From Flaccisagitta enflata (lineage: Eukaryota > Chaetognatha > Sagittoidea > Aphragmophora): DNA of 64,000 nt. The DNA is taken from contig OZ231127.1 in NCBI GenBank assembly GCA_965153355.1, positions 12,028,001 to 12,092,000 on the forward strand, in the 5' to 3' direction. Made by a program: the position numbers and the translations under genes. Below, in pieces: positions 23,871-35,330 of this stretch (position 1 is its first letter; every line of letters begins with the position of its first letter). Under the pieces are notes generated by a model that saw nothing but the letters and a program-made list of their open reading frames with translations, was not told where the DNA came from and did no database searches.

Positions 23871-23922
<52 letters not shown>

Positions 23923-24075
23923 TCCTTCCTTCCTTCCTTCCTTCCTTCCTTCCTTCCTTCCTTCCTTCTTTCTTTCTTTCTTCTTTATCTTTCTTTTTTT
24001 CTTTCTTTCTCTCTTAGTCTCTTTTTCAGCATTTGTAGCATATTCTGAGTATTTTCTTTCATTCTTTTCTTTTTT

Positions 24076-24146
<71 letters not shown>

Positions 24147-24245
24147 CTCTTTTTTTCTCTTTTTACATTCTTTCTCTTCTTTCATTCTATCTTTCCTTTC
24201 GTTCTTTCTTTTTGTCTTTCTTCTTTCTTTCTTTCTGTCCTTCTC

Positions 24246-24320
<75 letters not shown>

Positions 24321-24427
24321 ATCTATCTTTCTTTCTTTCTGTCTTTTTTTCTTTATTTCTTTCTTTCCTCCTTTCTTTCTTTCTTGACCTCTTTTTCTGC
24401 CTTTATCGCAGATCCTGAGTGTCTTTG

Positions 24428-24462
<35 letters not shown>

Positions 24463-24530
24463 TTTTTTTCTTTCTTTCTTTCTCTCTTTTCTTTTATTCT
24501 TTCGTTCTTTCCTTCTTTCTTTCCTTGCGA
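23612..24530 (+). repeat. 0.9-kb (CTTT)n array with recurring spacer
   Basis: CTTT units, with a CCTT block at 23924-23966, are broken four times by a related spacer. Spacers carrying CTCTTAGTCTCTTTTTC, then GCATTTGTAGCATATTCTG, lie near 23763 and 24012. Shorter relatives with TCGCAGATCCTGA lie near 24391 and 24536. This is a higher-order repeat of about 250 bp in the first half. Confidence 0.92.
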
Positions 24531-24654
24531 TTATTTCTGCCTTTGTCGCAGATCCTGAATATCTTTCTTGACATTTGGAACTCCATTAAGAAGACGTTGG
24601 TATGCAAGTTTCATGGCCGAGAAAAAACGTATTAGAGAGAAGAAACTGAGAATG

Positions 24655-24884
<230 letters not shown>

Positions 24885-26100
24885 AGCCGATTTTCATTCA
24901 AAAGTAAAGAGAACATAACAAACAATGCGGAAGTCAGTTTTTGTCATTTATTATGGACAGGCCGAGCAGAAAGAATCGTGGTTAATGTATTTTGAGTGGG
25001 CAAAAGACTTTTTCTTGACAAATTGATGGACCTCATCAAAACTGATCCTTGACGCGGAAGGGAATTGAAAATGGCACGAGAGCAACTTGTACATATTAGT
25101 CATTTCAAGCCAATGCCATCAAAAATGAACGACTCTAGTCATTCGTCATTAACATCCGATTGTGCTCCAGACAAAAGAAACGTTACTCATATTTCTTTAG
25201 TTAGTCATCTGCTGTGGTAATCTGTTATCTCAGCTTGTCCAGTTGTGCTACAGAAACGACTGGAAGTTCCTGTATTTCTTTATAATTTTTTATTCCTCTG
25301 TTTCGCTTGATTAAATTCTGTTTTAATCATTTAATCAATCCTTCTTTTTTATTTAATGGTTCGTTTTTTTATTCATGTTGTATTGAGTGGAATGATTCAT
25401 TACAACTGACATTTCATGTCTTTTGAGATAAGATCCGATTTCAATTCAAATCTGTCTTTTGAAAATCCTCAATGGTTATAACTGCTCTTTTACATAAATG
25501 ATAAATCTTTACAGAAGAAAAAACTGTTCCTAAAGGACCTATTTTTACCAGTATCGGCCATTATCGGCCAGACACTCTTCGGCCAGATAATCTTATCTGT
25601 ATACCTCTTTGTTTATCAATTTCTGTATACCTCTTTGTTTATCAATTTCTGCCTTTGTCGTTCAATCATTCAATCTCATCAAAAACGAATTTTTCGCTCG
25701 CTCAATCTGTGTATGAAAAAGTAATAGATAACTCAATTTTCAGTTAATGTTGTCTCAGGTGTGGAGATTCGCGATTGCTAGCGCAATTCCAAATAAAAAA
25801 AGAAAAGGGAAGGATTTTCCCTGAAAATGTTGTTTAAATCCCTTTTCATTTCAAAAAGAGAGAGAAAAAAAAATAGTAAAAAAAGAAAGAAAAAAGAAGC
25901 GATTTTCAGTCAGGTTCAGGTTCATTTGTTGGGTAATATTTGATTTATTTTTTGAATGGCACAATCGGTTCTTTTTTTTCGCGTACTATTGGTGAATTTA
26001 GTTCCACGTCTAGTCAAGAACATAAGGAAAGACACAACTTCAACATATCATAACACAACATCAAACACAACACAACTTCAAAACAACAACTTCATAACAA
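24885..26100. other. Unassigned, AT-rich sequence
   Basis: No gene recognised. A 26-bp direct repeat containing GTATACCTCTTTGTTTATCA is present twice at about 25598-25650. ACAAC-type repeats at 26035-26105 lead into the retrotransposon remnant. Confidence 0.4.
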
Positions 26101-26537
26101 GACAACACATACCTAGGTACAACTATTGTAGCAGGGTCAACTCTTTCTTTTTCATGCAAAAAAGAATTGTCTTGTTTTTATCGCTCTATTAACTCATTAC
26201 TTTCTGCTGTACAGAAACCAAATGAAATAGTCCTTATGAATCTACTCTACTCAAATTGCGTCTCTAGCCTTTCGAATGCAGCAGAGGTTAAGGTTCTTTC
26301 AAGCAAAGAAATGAACGATTGTAACGTAGCCTTGAACGATAGCATTCGTCGTATATTCTCATACAACAGATGGGAAAGTACCCGCTTTTTGCGTCAACAA
26401 CTCTTTTTTCCAATGTAACTGAAATCTTCAATTCTCGAAGCACACGATTTATCACTCAATGTCTAAATGGTACGACCGGTAATAAGATCATTTCACGTTT
26501 GGCTATCATCACTAAAGTAGAAAACGTTGAAGAATGA
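26101..26537 (+). pseudogene. Remnant of LINE reverse transcriptase, C-terminal part
   Basis: Read in frame from 26101, the translation contains YLGTTIVAGSTLSF (the YLG box after the palm domain), SINSLLSAVQKPNE, MNLLYSNC, LSNAAEVKVLSSKEMN, and ALNDSIRRIFSYNRWES. These are typical of the thumb region of non-LTR retrotransposon RTs. The frame ends at 26418. Similarity resumes one frame over from about 26412 (VTEIFNSRSTRF, then KIISRLAIITKV) to a stop at 26535-26537, so there is one frameshift near a T6 run at 26403-26408. The palm motifs are absent, so this is a dead 5'-truncated copy. Its sequence differs from the LINE at 36.6-41.3 kb, so a second LINE lineage exists in this genome. Confidence 0.75.
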
Positions 26538-26799
26538 ACCTCTTTTTCTTTTTTTTTCTTTTTTTATCTCTAGCTGTAGTAACTGATTGTTGTTGCGGAG
26601 TGCCACTGTCATTTTTGATGACGAATATAATATCATTCATAAGAACACAACACAACATCATGCTATTCAAAAAATGATGCGTGAGGCCTCTATATGATCA
26701 TGCATGGGTGGACATTGGTAAATACCTATCATGCAAAAATTGGTCCATTCCTTCTATGCTACAGGAGTGAAAAGAATTGGTAGAGAGATCTATTGGGCA
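26538..26799. other. Unassigned sequence
   Basis: No recognisable feature. Confidence 0.35.
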
Positions 26800-26945
26800 T
26801 TGTAGATAGAAGCTGGCTCGGGATTAGAAGTGGGTGCGATGAATAGAAGCGGGCACTAAGGATAGAGGCTGGCACTATAAATCGAAGCGGGTACTTTGAA
26901 TAAAGGCAGACACCATTAACAGAAGCGGGCACTATAAATAAAAGC
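26800..26945 (+). repeat. 26-bp minisatellite, about 5 units
   Basis: Diverged units of the type GAAGCGGGCACTATAAAT. Confidence 0.75.
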
Positions 26946-27087
26946 TAGTTGTGATTTGTGCTTCAATGATATAACTTGCGAATCCCAGTGCAGTTGTGTT
27001 CAGGTCTTCTCAATTTAGGACAAAGCCAAAAAACAAATTTGCCATTCTCGCGAATTTTCCCCGCTTCTGCGCATTTTCCCCCTTCTC

Positions 27088-27276
<189 letters not shown>

Positions 27277-28032
27277 AAAGAATACAAGATAGAAGAGCGT
27301 GAAAAGCAAAGAAAAGAAAAGATAAAAAAAACGGTTTTATTTCTGAAAAAAAAGGAAAAATAAAAAAAAAAAACAGTTAAATCTTTAGAAAAACTCAAAC
27401 AATGTTTTCATTTGCGATTGAATTAGACGAATTAAACACAAACTAAGTAGGAAACCGCGACATTTGGTGCCCCCACTTAATTCCCTCCATTTCATCTCCC
27501 TCATCTTGTCTTGACAAAACAGACCCGGCATGTCTTAAGTCCCAATTCAATCATGAAATCTTTAAAAAAAGAAAGTTTGGTTAAGAGTTTAACCATTTGG
27601 AAATTTCGATCAAACATTTCCAGAGAGAAAAAAAGGCGTGACATGTTTGACGACCAAATTGTAAAAAAAAGAAGGATTCTCTGCACAGAGTCCTGGATCT
27701 GATTTAAAAGGAACGCATTGAGGAAACGATTTAAAAAAAAACACAGTTGACATCCGGAATATGAAATATATGCAATATGAAAAAATGAATGTCAAGGGAT
27801 CAATAAATTTTGTCTGTTATATTCAATTTCTGCTATTGCCAATACAGGAAATAAAAAGAGGAAATCACATGAAGGGATCAAAATGTTTTGTTTGTTTGTT
27901 TGTTTTTTGTTTGTTTCTCGTTACTCTTGGGTCCGTAACTGTATCTGTGAATCGATAGAGAAACAATCCACAAGAGAAACAGTTAACAGACATGTTGCCT
28001 ACCCCATTTCCAAATCATTTGATTTTGAGATA
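27277..28032. other. Unassigned, A-rich sequence
   Basis: No gene recognised; short ORFs on both strands are not convincing. Confidence 0.35.
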
Positions 28033-28567
28033 TTCCGTGGCGTTCCTTTATAAGGTATTAAACCGCCAAAAATCGTTTCAAAAATGCAAAAAAGTGGATT
28101 ATTGTAACAACAATTATGAATTTTTGTCCCAAAAATGCTTAAAAAAGCTGTTTTGAAACGAGCGTTCTTATGCAGTTTTAAAACGATCTTATATTGTCGT
28201 TTCAAAACCACAAGTATGCGCAACTTTTGAAACGAATTTTGACGCATAGTTGCCGTTTCAAAACTTTGCAAATCTAAAGTTTTAAACCATGAGATTTTTG
28301 CGTTTCAAAATGCTTGAAAACAGCGCTAAAGTTACAGCCAGCCAGGGAAAAAATCTTTATGATTTTGTAATTTTATCACCTTTTTTACCGTTTTGAAAAC
28401 GCAAAAAATTGGAGTATCAAAACTAAGAAAAAATTGAAATTTTATAACAAAATTTACATTCAAATAGGAAAAAAGAGCAAGCAGAGCTATCAATAACTAA
28501 ATGTATTCAAAATTCAATTTTTGTTCACTGATGGGAGGCTTGTGAAAAATATAACTTTGCATAGAAA

Positions 28568-28800
28568 ATGCAACAAGTGACGCAGGGTAACCATATCGTT
28601 GCAGACGGGTGGACAGGGGCATCCAACCCCCAGCCACACCCCAACTCACCCCCAACACACAAACATACACAAAAAGTATCAAAAACGCTTGTTTTCCAAC
28701 TTTTAGACTTGATGACCACGGACCAATGGACCGATGAACCAATGGACGGACCAACGGACGGACAAAGCCTCTTATAGAGTTGCGTGTCCGCATCTAAAAA
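28568..28800 (+). mobile_element. Family C element, full-length reference copy
   Basis: Modules in order: GCAACAAGTGACGCAGGG, ATCGTTGCAGACGGGTGG, ACAGGGGCATCCAACCCC, a CACCCC-rich stretch, AAAAACGCTTGTTTTCC, a GGACCAATGGAC-type tract, AAGCCTCTTATAGAGTTGCG, and CCGCATCTAAAAA. The 3' third is homologous to the 3' third of family B. It is nested in M2. No ORF. Confidence 0.85.
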
Positions 28801-29071
28801 CACAAAAATGAAGAACATAGCCGCCTTCCAAATTTGATTATGGAGGGGGCTATGTATTTTAAAACGCAAAACTTCTCTGCATTTGTGAGTCTTATAATTT
28901 TCACAGCAGCAAAAAGAAAAAAGCATTGTTTTCTATGCTTTTCTTATGTGATTTGCCAATTAAAAGGTTCTTTTGAGGTCAGCATATGACAAAGACATAC
29001 ACACGGAGTGTTTCTGGCGATTATTTGTCTCTTAAAAGTATTTGTGGCATCATTATCATTCAATTATAGTT

Positions 29072-29296
29072 GAAACAAGGCCAGATACACGGCTACCCCA
29101 GTCCCGTGCGGGTGGGCCAGGGCTGTTTTTTAGGTCACCCTATCATTTGGGCAGGAGCTGCGTGGCCAAGGACTGCAAAAATGAAAAAAAAGTAAAGTGT
29201 GACGGACTGATGGATGGATGGACAAAAGGACCGATGGACCAACGGACTGACAAAGCAGAATGTAGAGTCGTGTAGCACTGTAGCACGCAACTAAAA
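29072..29296 (+). mobile_element. Family B element, full-length
   Basis: AAACAAGGCCAGATACACGG, CGTGCGGGTGGGCCAGGGC, TTTGGGCAGGAGC, a GGAC-type tract, ACAAAGCAGAATGTAGAGTC, and a GTGTAGCACTGTAGCACGCAAC hairpin region. In the hairpin a 9-bp duplication (GTAGCACTG) has disturbed the symmetry. Nested in M2. Confidence 0.85.
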
Positions 29297-29628
29297 ATGG
29301 GGTGAAACACCATGTGTTGCCATCAAATGCTTGCCGTCCTATTGTTGTTGAATTGTGACTCCATGTCACTTGTATTTTATGTAAATTTGCTAATGTGTAA
29401 TGTTTTACTACTTGGAAGGACGTAACAAAAAGCGTATTTTTTACAGTTTTGAAACTGCAAAAATTGAAGTTTTGAAACTGCCAAAAATTGAATTCATGAA
29501 ACGTTTTTACATGCAACTTTTTTACAATTTCAAAACTGCAAAAAAATTGCTTATGGGAACGGCGATTCCATATTTCATGATTTTACTGCCACTGCCACTT
29601 TCACTGTTTAAAAAAGCTCATTTCTTCA

Positions 29629-29630
<2 letters not shown>

Positions 29631-29661
<31 letters not shown>
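29631..29661 (+). repeat. Poly-A run
   Basis: About 31 consecutive A residues; no element body attached upstream that I can recognise. Confidence 0.98.
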
Positions 29662-29664
<3 letters not shown>

Positions 29665-29949
29665 GGCTAGAAGTGAGAAAGAAATGTTATTTAGTCATGT
29701 TTTCAAAAGCCCTTTTTATGCAGTTTTGATACTCCCAAAAAACGCGGTTTCAAAACGGCAACTATGCCTGCGTTTTGAAACCCCATATTACAACCACAAA
29801 AGGACGTTGTTGTATGAATAAATGGTTTTTTGGACGTTTTGAAACTGCTGCATACTAGGAGTTTTGATACATCGTTCCCCTATTTGGAACGATAATGCCA
29901 TAATAACGCCAACGGAATAACTGTTGATTTTCTCATAGGGGTGAGGGTG

Positions 29950-30092
29950 AGGGGTGCAAAACTAGTTGCGGACGCGTGGGCAGGAGGGGAATGGCGAAAA
30001 AACGCTAACATTCAGATTCGGTTACCGAAGGACGAACGGACGTATGGACCGACACAGCAATTGATAGAGTCAAGTGTCAGCGACTTAAACAC
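29950..30092 (+). mobile_element. Family B element, diverged
   Basis: AACTAGTTGCGGACGCGTGG, GCAGG, a GACGAACGGACG tract, then TGATAGAGTCAAGTGTCAGC and GACTTAAAC. The 5' end is missing. Confidence 0.55.
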
Positions 30093-30451
30093 TATATACA
30101 TCCTTGCTTCCAGTTAAAAGACTATATAAGGCCAAGTAGGCCAATGCGTGCCTCATGGCTCGTCGAACGAATGCCTTACTGATTGGCCAACAGAACAACT
30201 AACCACCACAGTCGGTGTGAATAAAAAGTCGTAAAGCTTTAAACCACTTAGTGTCAGCTATATCACAATCTGTGCAACGTGTGTGTGTGTGAAATGCGGC
30301 GAAGGACGTTGTAGGGAGGTCTTTGCGGTTTAGGGGCCATTTGTGGTTGGTGGGTCATGTGGTTAATGCTTTAAACGGGCGTTTGTTTTGCGGACAAAAG
30401 TCAGAGGGGAAGATCGAGAAGGAGGTGGAGTCGAGTATGTGGAAAATAACA
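30093..30451. other. Unassigned sequence
   Basis: No recognisable feature. Confidence 0.35.
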
Positions 30452-30540
30452 AGGCCTGATACACGGCTACTCTAGTCGCGCGCGGGTTGGCAGGGACCTT
30501 ATTTGAGGTCACAAGATCATTTGGGCAGGAGCAGTGAATA
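30452..30540 (+). mobile_element. Family B element, 5' part
   Basis: AACAAGGCCTGATACACGGC, AGTCGCGCGCGGGTTGGCAG, TTTGGGCAGGAGCAGTGA. It stops before the GGAC tract. Confidence 0.75.
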
Positions 30541-30989
30541 AAATCCTGGATCCTTCTTATTTCGATTTTTCCCTATCTCCTTGCATACAAAATTTGCTTG
30601 CTGCCTACAAGCATGCTTGGGCACTTTGTCGCACCCTGGTCGCAATCAATCTGGCTAGATCGTGAATGAAGACAAGAAAGGATCAATTTCCGATAAATTG
30701 TCCATGCTATTCTCAATGCTTGGCTCGTGTTGGCTTTTTAACGACTGTCGAAAAAGTATAGCCAACATTTCTAATCAAAGTTGCTCCAAAAACGAATGAA
30801 AAAATAACTTAGATCCAAGAATGTGAGAGTGGGGAAAAAACATTTGAAATCGTGAAATTGGCATCTTTTGAAATAAAAGCCAAATTTGTCAATACTGAAT
30901 ATATGCAACATTCTTAAGTTTGTTTGATTTTCTCTGAAGGTGTGGGTGGGCAACAGAGATGTAGATTTGTAGCTCCCTTTCTCTTTCTG
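30541..30989. other. Unassigned sequence
   Basis: No recognisable feature. Confidence 0.35.
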
Positions 30990-31445
<456 letters not shown>

Positions 31446-31516
<71 letters not shown>

Positions 31517-31555
31517 AACAGACAAACAGACAAACAGACAGACAGACAGACAGCA
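31446..31555 (+). repeat. (GA)n(GACAAACA)n microsatellite
   Basis: About 65 bp GA, then ACAGACAAACAG and GACA units. Confidence 0.96.
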
Positions 31556-32571
31556 ATAGACAGACAATGGAATATCGCCGTAGACAGGGAATTGAAGAAA
31601 CAGTGAGAGAATTGTGAGATACCATTGGAAATAAAATTTACTTTTTATCTTATTCTCCTTGTCCTAACATCCACCTACGAACTTTTTCCCTAAAAAATTC
31701 TCGCAAGGGAAATATTATGATAAGAAAAGCTTTCTAGAATACATTGGGCCTGTTTCCATTTCTCAAAGAGGAAGACAGGCCACCAAAAAGAAACCAAGTA
31801 AGAGCAGAAATCGTTTTCCTCCAATTTCTAGTTTTCATCTCCATTTCGCCCGGGACTAACGGACCAACATACCAAAAACTAACGAGCAAACAAACCAACA
31901 GACCAACAGATTAACAAACCAATAGACCAACGGACAAACGGAACAATAGACCTCCGAACCGCTACTGAAATTTAAGAACTGCCAATGTACCGCTCCAACG
32001 GATTTCTAGAGGCCAACATATTTTATCTGTTATCAAGGGAATTCTTCTTTAGCAAACATAGGAAGTAAAAGAAAACAGTTTAAAGTGACCAAGAATGAGC
32101 ATTTGTTTTAGGCGGAATTCCGTTGAAAGCGGGTTTGTTGGAGCGGGGTTCAATTGTATTCTATTCTATATGCACTTTAAGAAAAGTAGATACGTAGGCA
32201 GTTCATTGTTTTTGTCGTCACCGATGAGCGGGCGAGCGGACGGATGGATGATCGAACTGACGGAACAACAAACGAACTAAGACGTCAAATCTGCCAGGGA
32301 AAAATGAAGTGCTTCACCCCACTTTTACATCAATAATGGACTGATTATCCTTCCACAAATGTTTTCATTGCTCAAGTTGTCACTGGATAAACCTGATATG
32401 TATGACTGTTTCATATTCTGCGCTTTAAGTTGCCTTTTGATGAGCAATTCTTATGGAAAATGGCAAGAAAATGAAGATCTTTTGTGAAATCTTGTTGACA
32501 TTTTTTTTTCTTTTTTCTGAGGTCGAAATTATAAGCAAGCCGTGCACCCAGAAAAATTTTGCATTTTCAAA
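31556..32571. other. Unassigned sequence
   Basis: A loose GGACCAAC/AACCAACAG tract at 31856-31950 resembles the GGAC block of families B and C without their other modules. Nothing else is recognised. Confidence 0.4.
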
Positions 32572-32614
32572 AACATAGTTCTCTTTAAAAACAATTTGGG
32601 AAGAGAACTATGTT
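32572..32614. repeat. Perfect 14-bp hairpin
   Basis: AACATAGTTCTCTT and its exact inverse AAGAGAACTATGTT are separated by 15 bp. Not followed by a T-run, and no gene lies nearby, so no regulatory role is claimed. Confidence 0.8.
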
Positions 32615-32933
32615 CTTTGATTTTTCATTTTTTCATTTTCTATGCAAAGTTATAATTTCCATCAACCCCTTGTCAGTGACAAAAAGAAATTTGTAGAAAT
32701 ATTCAGTTATATAAGCTAAATCTGAGTCTCTTGCCAAATGGATGCGAATTTTGCTTTCAAATATCATGCATGTCTTATCTAAATCACTTTTATTCACTTG
32801 TTTTTCTATTTTCATTCATGTATGTTTTCTATTTTGATCCATTTTGATACCCTAAATGTTGGCTTTGTGGCACGCTGTCCTAAGCATCTTATAGAGTCTG
32901 CGACTTAAGAAGAGCGCAGGTTCCGTAACATTT
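32615..32933. other. Unassigned sequence
   Basis: No recognisable gene. Confidence 0.35.
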
Positions 32934-33189
32934 TTAGTCGCGTGCTACGCGACTCTGCACCCCGCTTTGTTGGTCTGTCGGTCCGTCGGTCCGTCCGTCC
33001 GTCCGTCCGTCCGTCCGTCCGTCCGTCCGTCCGTCCGTCCGTCCGTCCGTCCGTCCGTCCGTCCGTCACACTTTACTTTTCGGTGTTAATGGGTTTTTTA
33101 ACCATACTGCTCCTGCCCAAATGCTTCACTGACCTCAATTTTGGCCCCTGCCCATCCGTCCGTGACTAGATCGCCGTGTATCCGGCCTT
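32934..33189 (-). mobile_element. Family B element, full-length with long (CCGT)n
   Basis: TTTTTAGTCGCGTGCTACGC, GACTCTGCACCCCGC, about 80 bp of CCGT units, CACACTTTACTTTTCGG, ACTGCTCCTGCCCAAATG, CCCCTGCCCATCCGTCC, GCCGTGTATCCGGCCTTGTT. The longest GGAC/CCGT tract of any B copy here. It abuts a second copy directly. Confidence 0.85.
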
Positions 33190-33392
33190 GTTAGTTGCGT
33201 GCACGCGACTCAGACGGGCTTTCGGTCAGTCGGTCGGTCTATTGGTCAGTCGGTTGTTCCATAACACATTGAATTTTCGGTGTTTACGCATCACTACCCC
33301 TGGCCAATTGCTTGATTGGTCATTTTTATCACTGTCCTTGCCCCCCCCCCCCCACCGCACGACTTGATTAGCCGTGGATCCGGCCTTGTTAT
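33190..33392 (-). mobile_element. Family B element, head-to-tail with previous copy
   Basis: TAGTTGCGTGCACGCGACTC starts within a base of the end of the previous B copy. It continues with a GGTCAGTCGGTC tract, a poly-C run at 33341-33354 and GCCGTGGATCCGGCCTTGTT. Confidence 0.8.
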
Positions 33393-33807
33393 TCTTTTTT
33401 TTTTCCAAGGGGGGGGGGGGGTGCAGATTGAACCGTTTTAAAATTGAAACAAGCCAGACAAAACGTATTTGCAGAATGGAAAGTTTTGAATGTTTGGAAA
33501 TCATCCGGTTTGATTACATTTCAATACAATGCTAAAACGAGAATTTCACAAAAGAGCTGTAAAACCAAAACGATTGGGGGCGAATGGAGCAGAATAGAGA
33601 AGAACAAATAAAGAAGAAGATGATGAAGTAGAAGAAGAAGAAAGGCAATCATCTAGAATCCGGGATTGAGACTTTTGTTTCTGTAGAGGACTTGGGCGAG
33701 AACGGCGAATATTATTGACGTGCTTTACGCTGATTGACGACGTTCTTTTACGTTTACTTTCCTTTAATATTTATCTACTACATTCTTTTTATGTTACATT
33801 TTTCTAT
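33393..33807. other. Unassigned sequence
   Basis: Short poly-T and poly-G runs at 33397-33421; an AAGAAG-rich stretch at 33608-33645. Confidence 0.4.
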
Positions 33808-34080
33808 GATTAGGGTTAGGGATGGGGTTAATGTTAGGGTTAGGGGTGGGGTATGGTTTAGGGGTGGGGTATGGGTTAGGGGTGGGGTATGGGTTAGGGT
33901 TAGGAGTAGGGTAAGGATTAGGTGTGTTAGGATTAGGTGTGTTAGGGTTAGGGGTGGGGTTAAGATTTAGGTTAGGAGCGGGGTTAGGGTTAGGGTAAGG
34001 GGGTTAGTGTTAGGGGGGTTAGGGTTAGGGGTGGCATTGGAGTTAGGATTAGTTGGGTTAGGGGTTAGGGTTAGGGGTGA
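33808..34080 (+). repeat. Interstitial TTAGGG-like repeats
   Basis: TTAGGG units mix with variants such as TTAGGGGTGGGGTATGG, GGATTAGGTGTG and TTAGGAGCGGGG over about 270 bp. The six-base unit is the telomere repeat of animals and several protists. Here it is degenerate and lies well inside the window, so it is interstitial. Confidence 0.85.
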
Positions 34081-34127
34081 TGTATCCGATCATGATGGAC
34101 GTCAGTTTCGATGGGTCTTTTCCATTA

Positions 34128-34559
34128 CACGCTGTATTTTGTCTAAGAACACTGTTTATAAGAACATCAGCCTCAGATTTGGTGAAAAAATAAAAACATC
34201 ACAAGAACATGCTCAGGCTCAGATTTCAGCATTAAAATATTTTTTAATACATTTTGATATGATTTAAGGAAATTATCAAAAAAACATCATACAGAATCCT
34301 CCAACTTAAATAGTTCAACCTGTTACCTTTACCACTTATATTTTTTTAATAAATTAAGTTACAAAAGCAAAATTTTGCATAGACCAAGAATAAAACCTAT
34401 TCGTTTTATTGAATATGAATAGCCAGCAACTATAATAAAAGATCTTAAATGCTTTAAAAATAAGAACAGGTTAAGAACGTTTGAGCCTGAAATTTGCCAA
34501 AAAATAAGAACGCTAAGCCTCACTTAAAAAAACAGTGTTCTTATAAAAAATATGGCGTG
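34128..34559. mobile_element. TA-flanked MITE M3 (432 bp)
   Basis: The ends are CACGCTGTATTTTG and, inverted, CACGCCATATTTTT. Both continue to TAAGAACACTGTTT, giving terminal repeats of about 30 bp. TA flanks both sides (34126-34127, 34560-34561). The AT-rich interior has no ORF of note. AAGAACA-type motifs repeat inside. It sits between TTAGGG-like repeats and the AAG array. Confidence 0.85.
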
Positions 34560-34609
34560 TATGCGTCATTTATACTAACAGTTTTTCCAATCCCGGATAT
34601 TAGATGATA

Positions 34610-35122
34610 GCCGAAGAAAAAGAAGATGAAGAAGAAGAAGAAGAAGAAGAAGAAGAAGAAGAAGAAGAAGAAGAAGAAGAAGAAGAAGAAGAAGAAGAAG
34701 AAGAAGAAGAAGAACCAGAAGAAGAAGAAGAAGAAGAAGAAGAAGAAGAAGAAGAAGAAGAAGAAGAAGAAGAAGAAGAAGAAGAAGAAGAAGAAGAAGA
34801 AGAAGAAGAAGAAGAAGAAGAAGAAGAAGAAGAAGAAGAAGAAGAAGAAGAAGAAGAAGAAGAAGAAGAAGAAGAAGAAGAAGAAGAAGAAGAAGAAGAG
34901 AAGAAGAAGAGAAGAGAACCAGAAGAAGAAGAAGAACCAGAAGAGAAGAAGAGAAAGAAGAGAAGAAGAAGAAGAAGAAGAAGAAGAGAAGAAGAAGAAG
35001 AAGAAGAAGAAGAAGAAGAAGAAGAAGAAGAAGAAGAAGAAGAAGAAGAAGAAGAAGAAGAAGAAGAAGAAGAAGAGAAGAAGAAGAAGAAGAAGAAGAA
35101 GAAGAAGAAGAAGAAGAAGAAG
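34610..35122 (+). repeat. (AAG)n array, about 510 bp
   Basis: Nearly pure AAG triplets with a few AACCAG and AGAGAAG interruptions around 34714 and 34898-34990. A purine-only mirror-symmetric tract like this can form triplex (H-DNA). Long ORFs across it are artefacts. Confidence 0.98.
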
Positions 35123-35129
35123 ATGCTTG

Positions 35130-35132
35130 ATA

Positions 35133-35212
<80 letters not shown>

Positions 35213-35213
35213 A

Positions 35214-35288
<75 letters not shown>

Positions 35289-35330
35289 ATGATGATGATA
35301 ATGATGATCATGATGATGATGATGATGATG
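35130..35330 (+). repeat. (ATG)n array, about 200 bp
   Basis: GAT/ATG triplets follow the AAG array after eight bases (ATGCTTGA). Confidence 0.98.

Larger units (their letters stand above)
28033..29917. mobile_element. TA-flanked inverted-repeat element M2 with nested C and B copies
   Basis: The ends are TTCCGTGGCGTTCC and, inverted, TTCCGTTGGCGTTATT, each next to TA (28031-28032 and 29918-29919). The interior is rich in GTTTTGAAAC or GTTTCAAAAC, mostly next to TGCAAAAA, on both sides of the element. Full family C (28568-28800) and B (29072-29296) copies and a 31-bp poly-A lie inside, so about 1.4 kb is the element itself. No ORF is recognised. The terminal repeats are short and imperfect, so the boundaries are less certain than for M1, M5 or M6. 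Confidence 0.6.

Noticed and set aside
32572-32614. Perfect hairpin as a transcription terminator
   Set aside because: It is not followed by a T-run that would fit bacterial termination, and the context is eukaryotic with no gene upstream.
33808-34080. A true chromosome end at the TTAGGG-like repeats
   Set aside because: The repeats are degenerate, short and followed by 30 kb of further sequence.
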